Below, piece after piece: positions 5,720 to 5,957 of a stretch of DNA of 5,957 nt. Numbering within the stretch: position 1 is the stretch's first letter; each line of letters opens with the position of its first letter. The stretch is from Chloroflexia bacterium (lineage in GTDB: Bacteria; Chloroflexota; Chloroflexia; Thermomicrobiales; UBA6265). Made by a program: the position numbers and the translations under genes. Under the pieces are notes generated by a model. It saw only the letters and a list, made by a program, of their open reading frames with translations. It was not told the origin of the DNA and searched no databases. The stretch covers positions 1-5,957 of the forward strand of contig JACCYK010000605.1 in NCBI GenBank assembly GCA_013696525.1, written 5' to 3'.

Positions 5720-5957
5720 CCGCGAAGATGCCGGTCAACGCGCGGTGCTGTTTCCTCGCAACGTGAGCCGGGCTCCTCGTCCGAGTTGTCCGACCTGGAT
5801 CCAATCGGTCTTGAGCCGCTTGTCGATGCCATGCCGCCTTCCCCTCGCTTGAGGGTTCGCCCATCCGCGTTCGCTCCCTCCCGGCGTTCTAGCAGGCGCC
5901 GTTGGGGGTGATGCTCGTGACGTTTCCGCGTATGGTATGGTCCTTGGAACTCTTGGC
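5720..5957. other. Gene-free 3' flank of the metal operon
   Basis: I see no supportable gene in these 238 nt. An ATG at 5911 opens a frame that runs off the window (M-L-V-T-F-P-R-M-V-W...) behind a G-rich tract at 5903-5907. The spacing is too short for a good ribosome binding site, so it is only a possible gene start. Two overlapping TATGGT boxes (5931-5936 and 5936-5941) could be -10 elements, but neither has a -35 partner. Confidence 0.4.
5842..5855. terminator. Small hairpin downstream of the ATPase gene
   Basis: CCCTC (5842-5846) and GAGGG (5851-5855) form a perfect 5-bp stem with loop GCTT, about 120 nt after the ATPase stop. Only TT follows it, so it is a weak candidate for the end of the operon transcript. 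Confidence 0.25.

Noticed and set aside
5735..5956. Minus-strand frame open to the window edge, including HGIDKRLKTDWIQVG
   Set aside because: It has no start in the window, is rich in R, P and G, and shows no recognised family. It could be the 3' end of a neighbouring gene, but the visible part does not support that.

Overview
The window is GC-rich, with mostly G/C-ending codons. It reads like a Chloroflexota genome, perhaps of the Thermomicrobia/Sphaerobacter type. That placement is inferred from codon use, the style of the encoded proteins and a likely leaderless promoter; no taxonomic marker is present. All recognisable genes lie on the + strand in three groups.

(1) Positions 1-2123 hold the 3' part of a sugar or polyol catabolic operon. 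It contains the C-terminal part of a Gfo/Idh/MocA-family NAD(P)-dependent oxidoreductase, a xylose-isomerase-like TIM-barrel sugar phosphate isomerase/epimerase starting 2 nt later, and a 96-residue antibiotic-biosynthesis-monooxygenase (ABM) fold protein 14 nt after that. Tight spacing and good ribosome binding sites suggest one transcript. The first two enzymes could act in sequence (oxidise a sugar or cyclitol, then isomerise or epimerise the product). The substrate cannot be read from the sequence.

(2) Positions 2124-3155 form an accessory-looking stretch. A 422-nt gene-free region carries a nested inverted repeat (2183-2230) and a highly ordered 145-nt palindromic element (2331-2475). 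That element consists of two inverted half-units, each with two hairpins, around a central hairpin. It is followed by a HigA/NadS-like helix-turn-helix antitoxin gene with no toxin partner visible on either side, then a GC-rich hairpin.

(3) Positions 3121-5719 form a two-gene metal-resistance operon. An ArsR/SmtB repressor has three cysteines spaced like the Cd/Pb sensor CmtR. It overlaps by 4 nt (ATGA) a P1B-type metal-exporting ATPase. The repressor appears to be transcribed from an extended -10 promoter whose start point falls on the ATG, so the mRNA is probably leaderless. A small ATATC-n10-GATAT dyad overlaps this promoter and is a candidate operator. The ATPase has all the catalytic P-type motifs, but its membrane metal site is non-canonical: CAC instead of CPC, and QSLPD in the last helix. 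The simplest model is metal-induced release of the repressor and export of a soft or divalent metal. The sensor and the N-terminal HMA domain point to Cd/Pb/Zn, while the membrane site leaves the specificity open.

Positions 5720-5957 contain no gene I can support.
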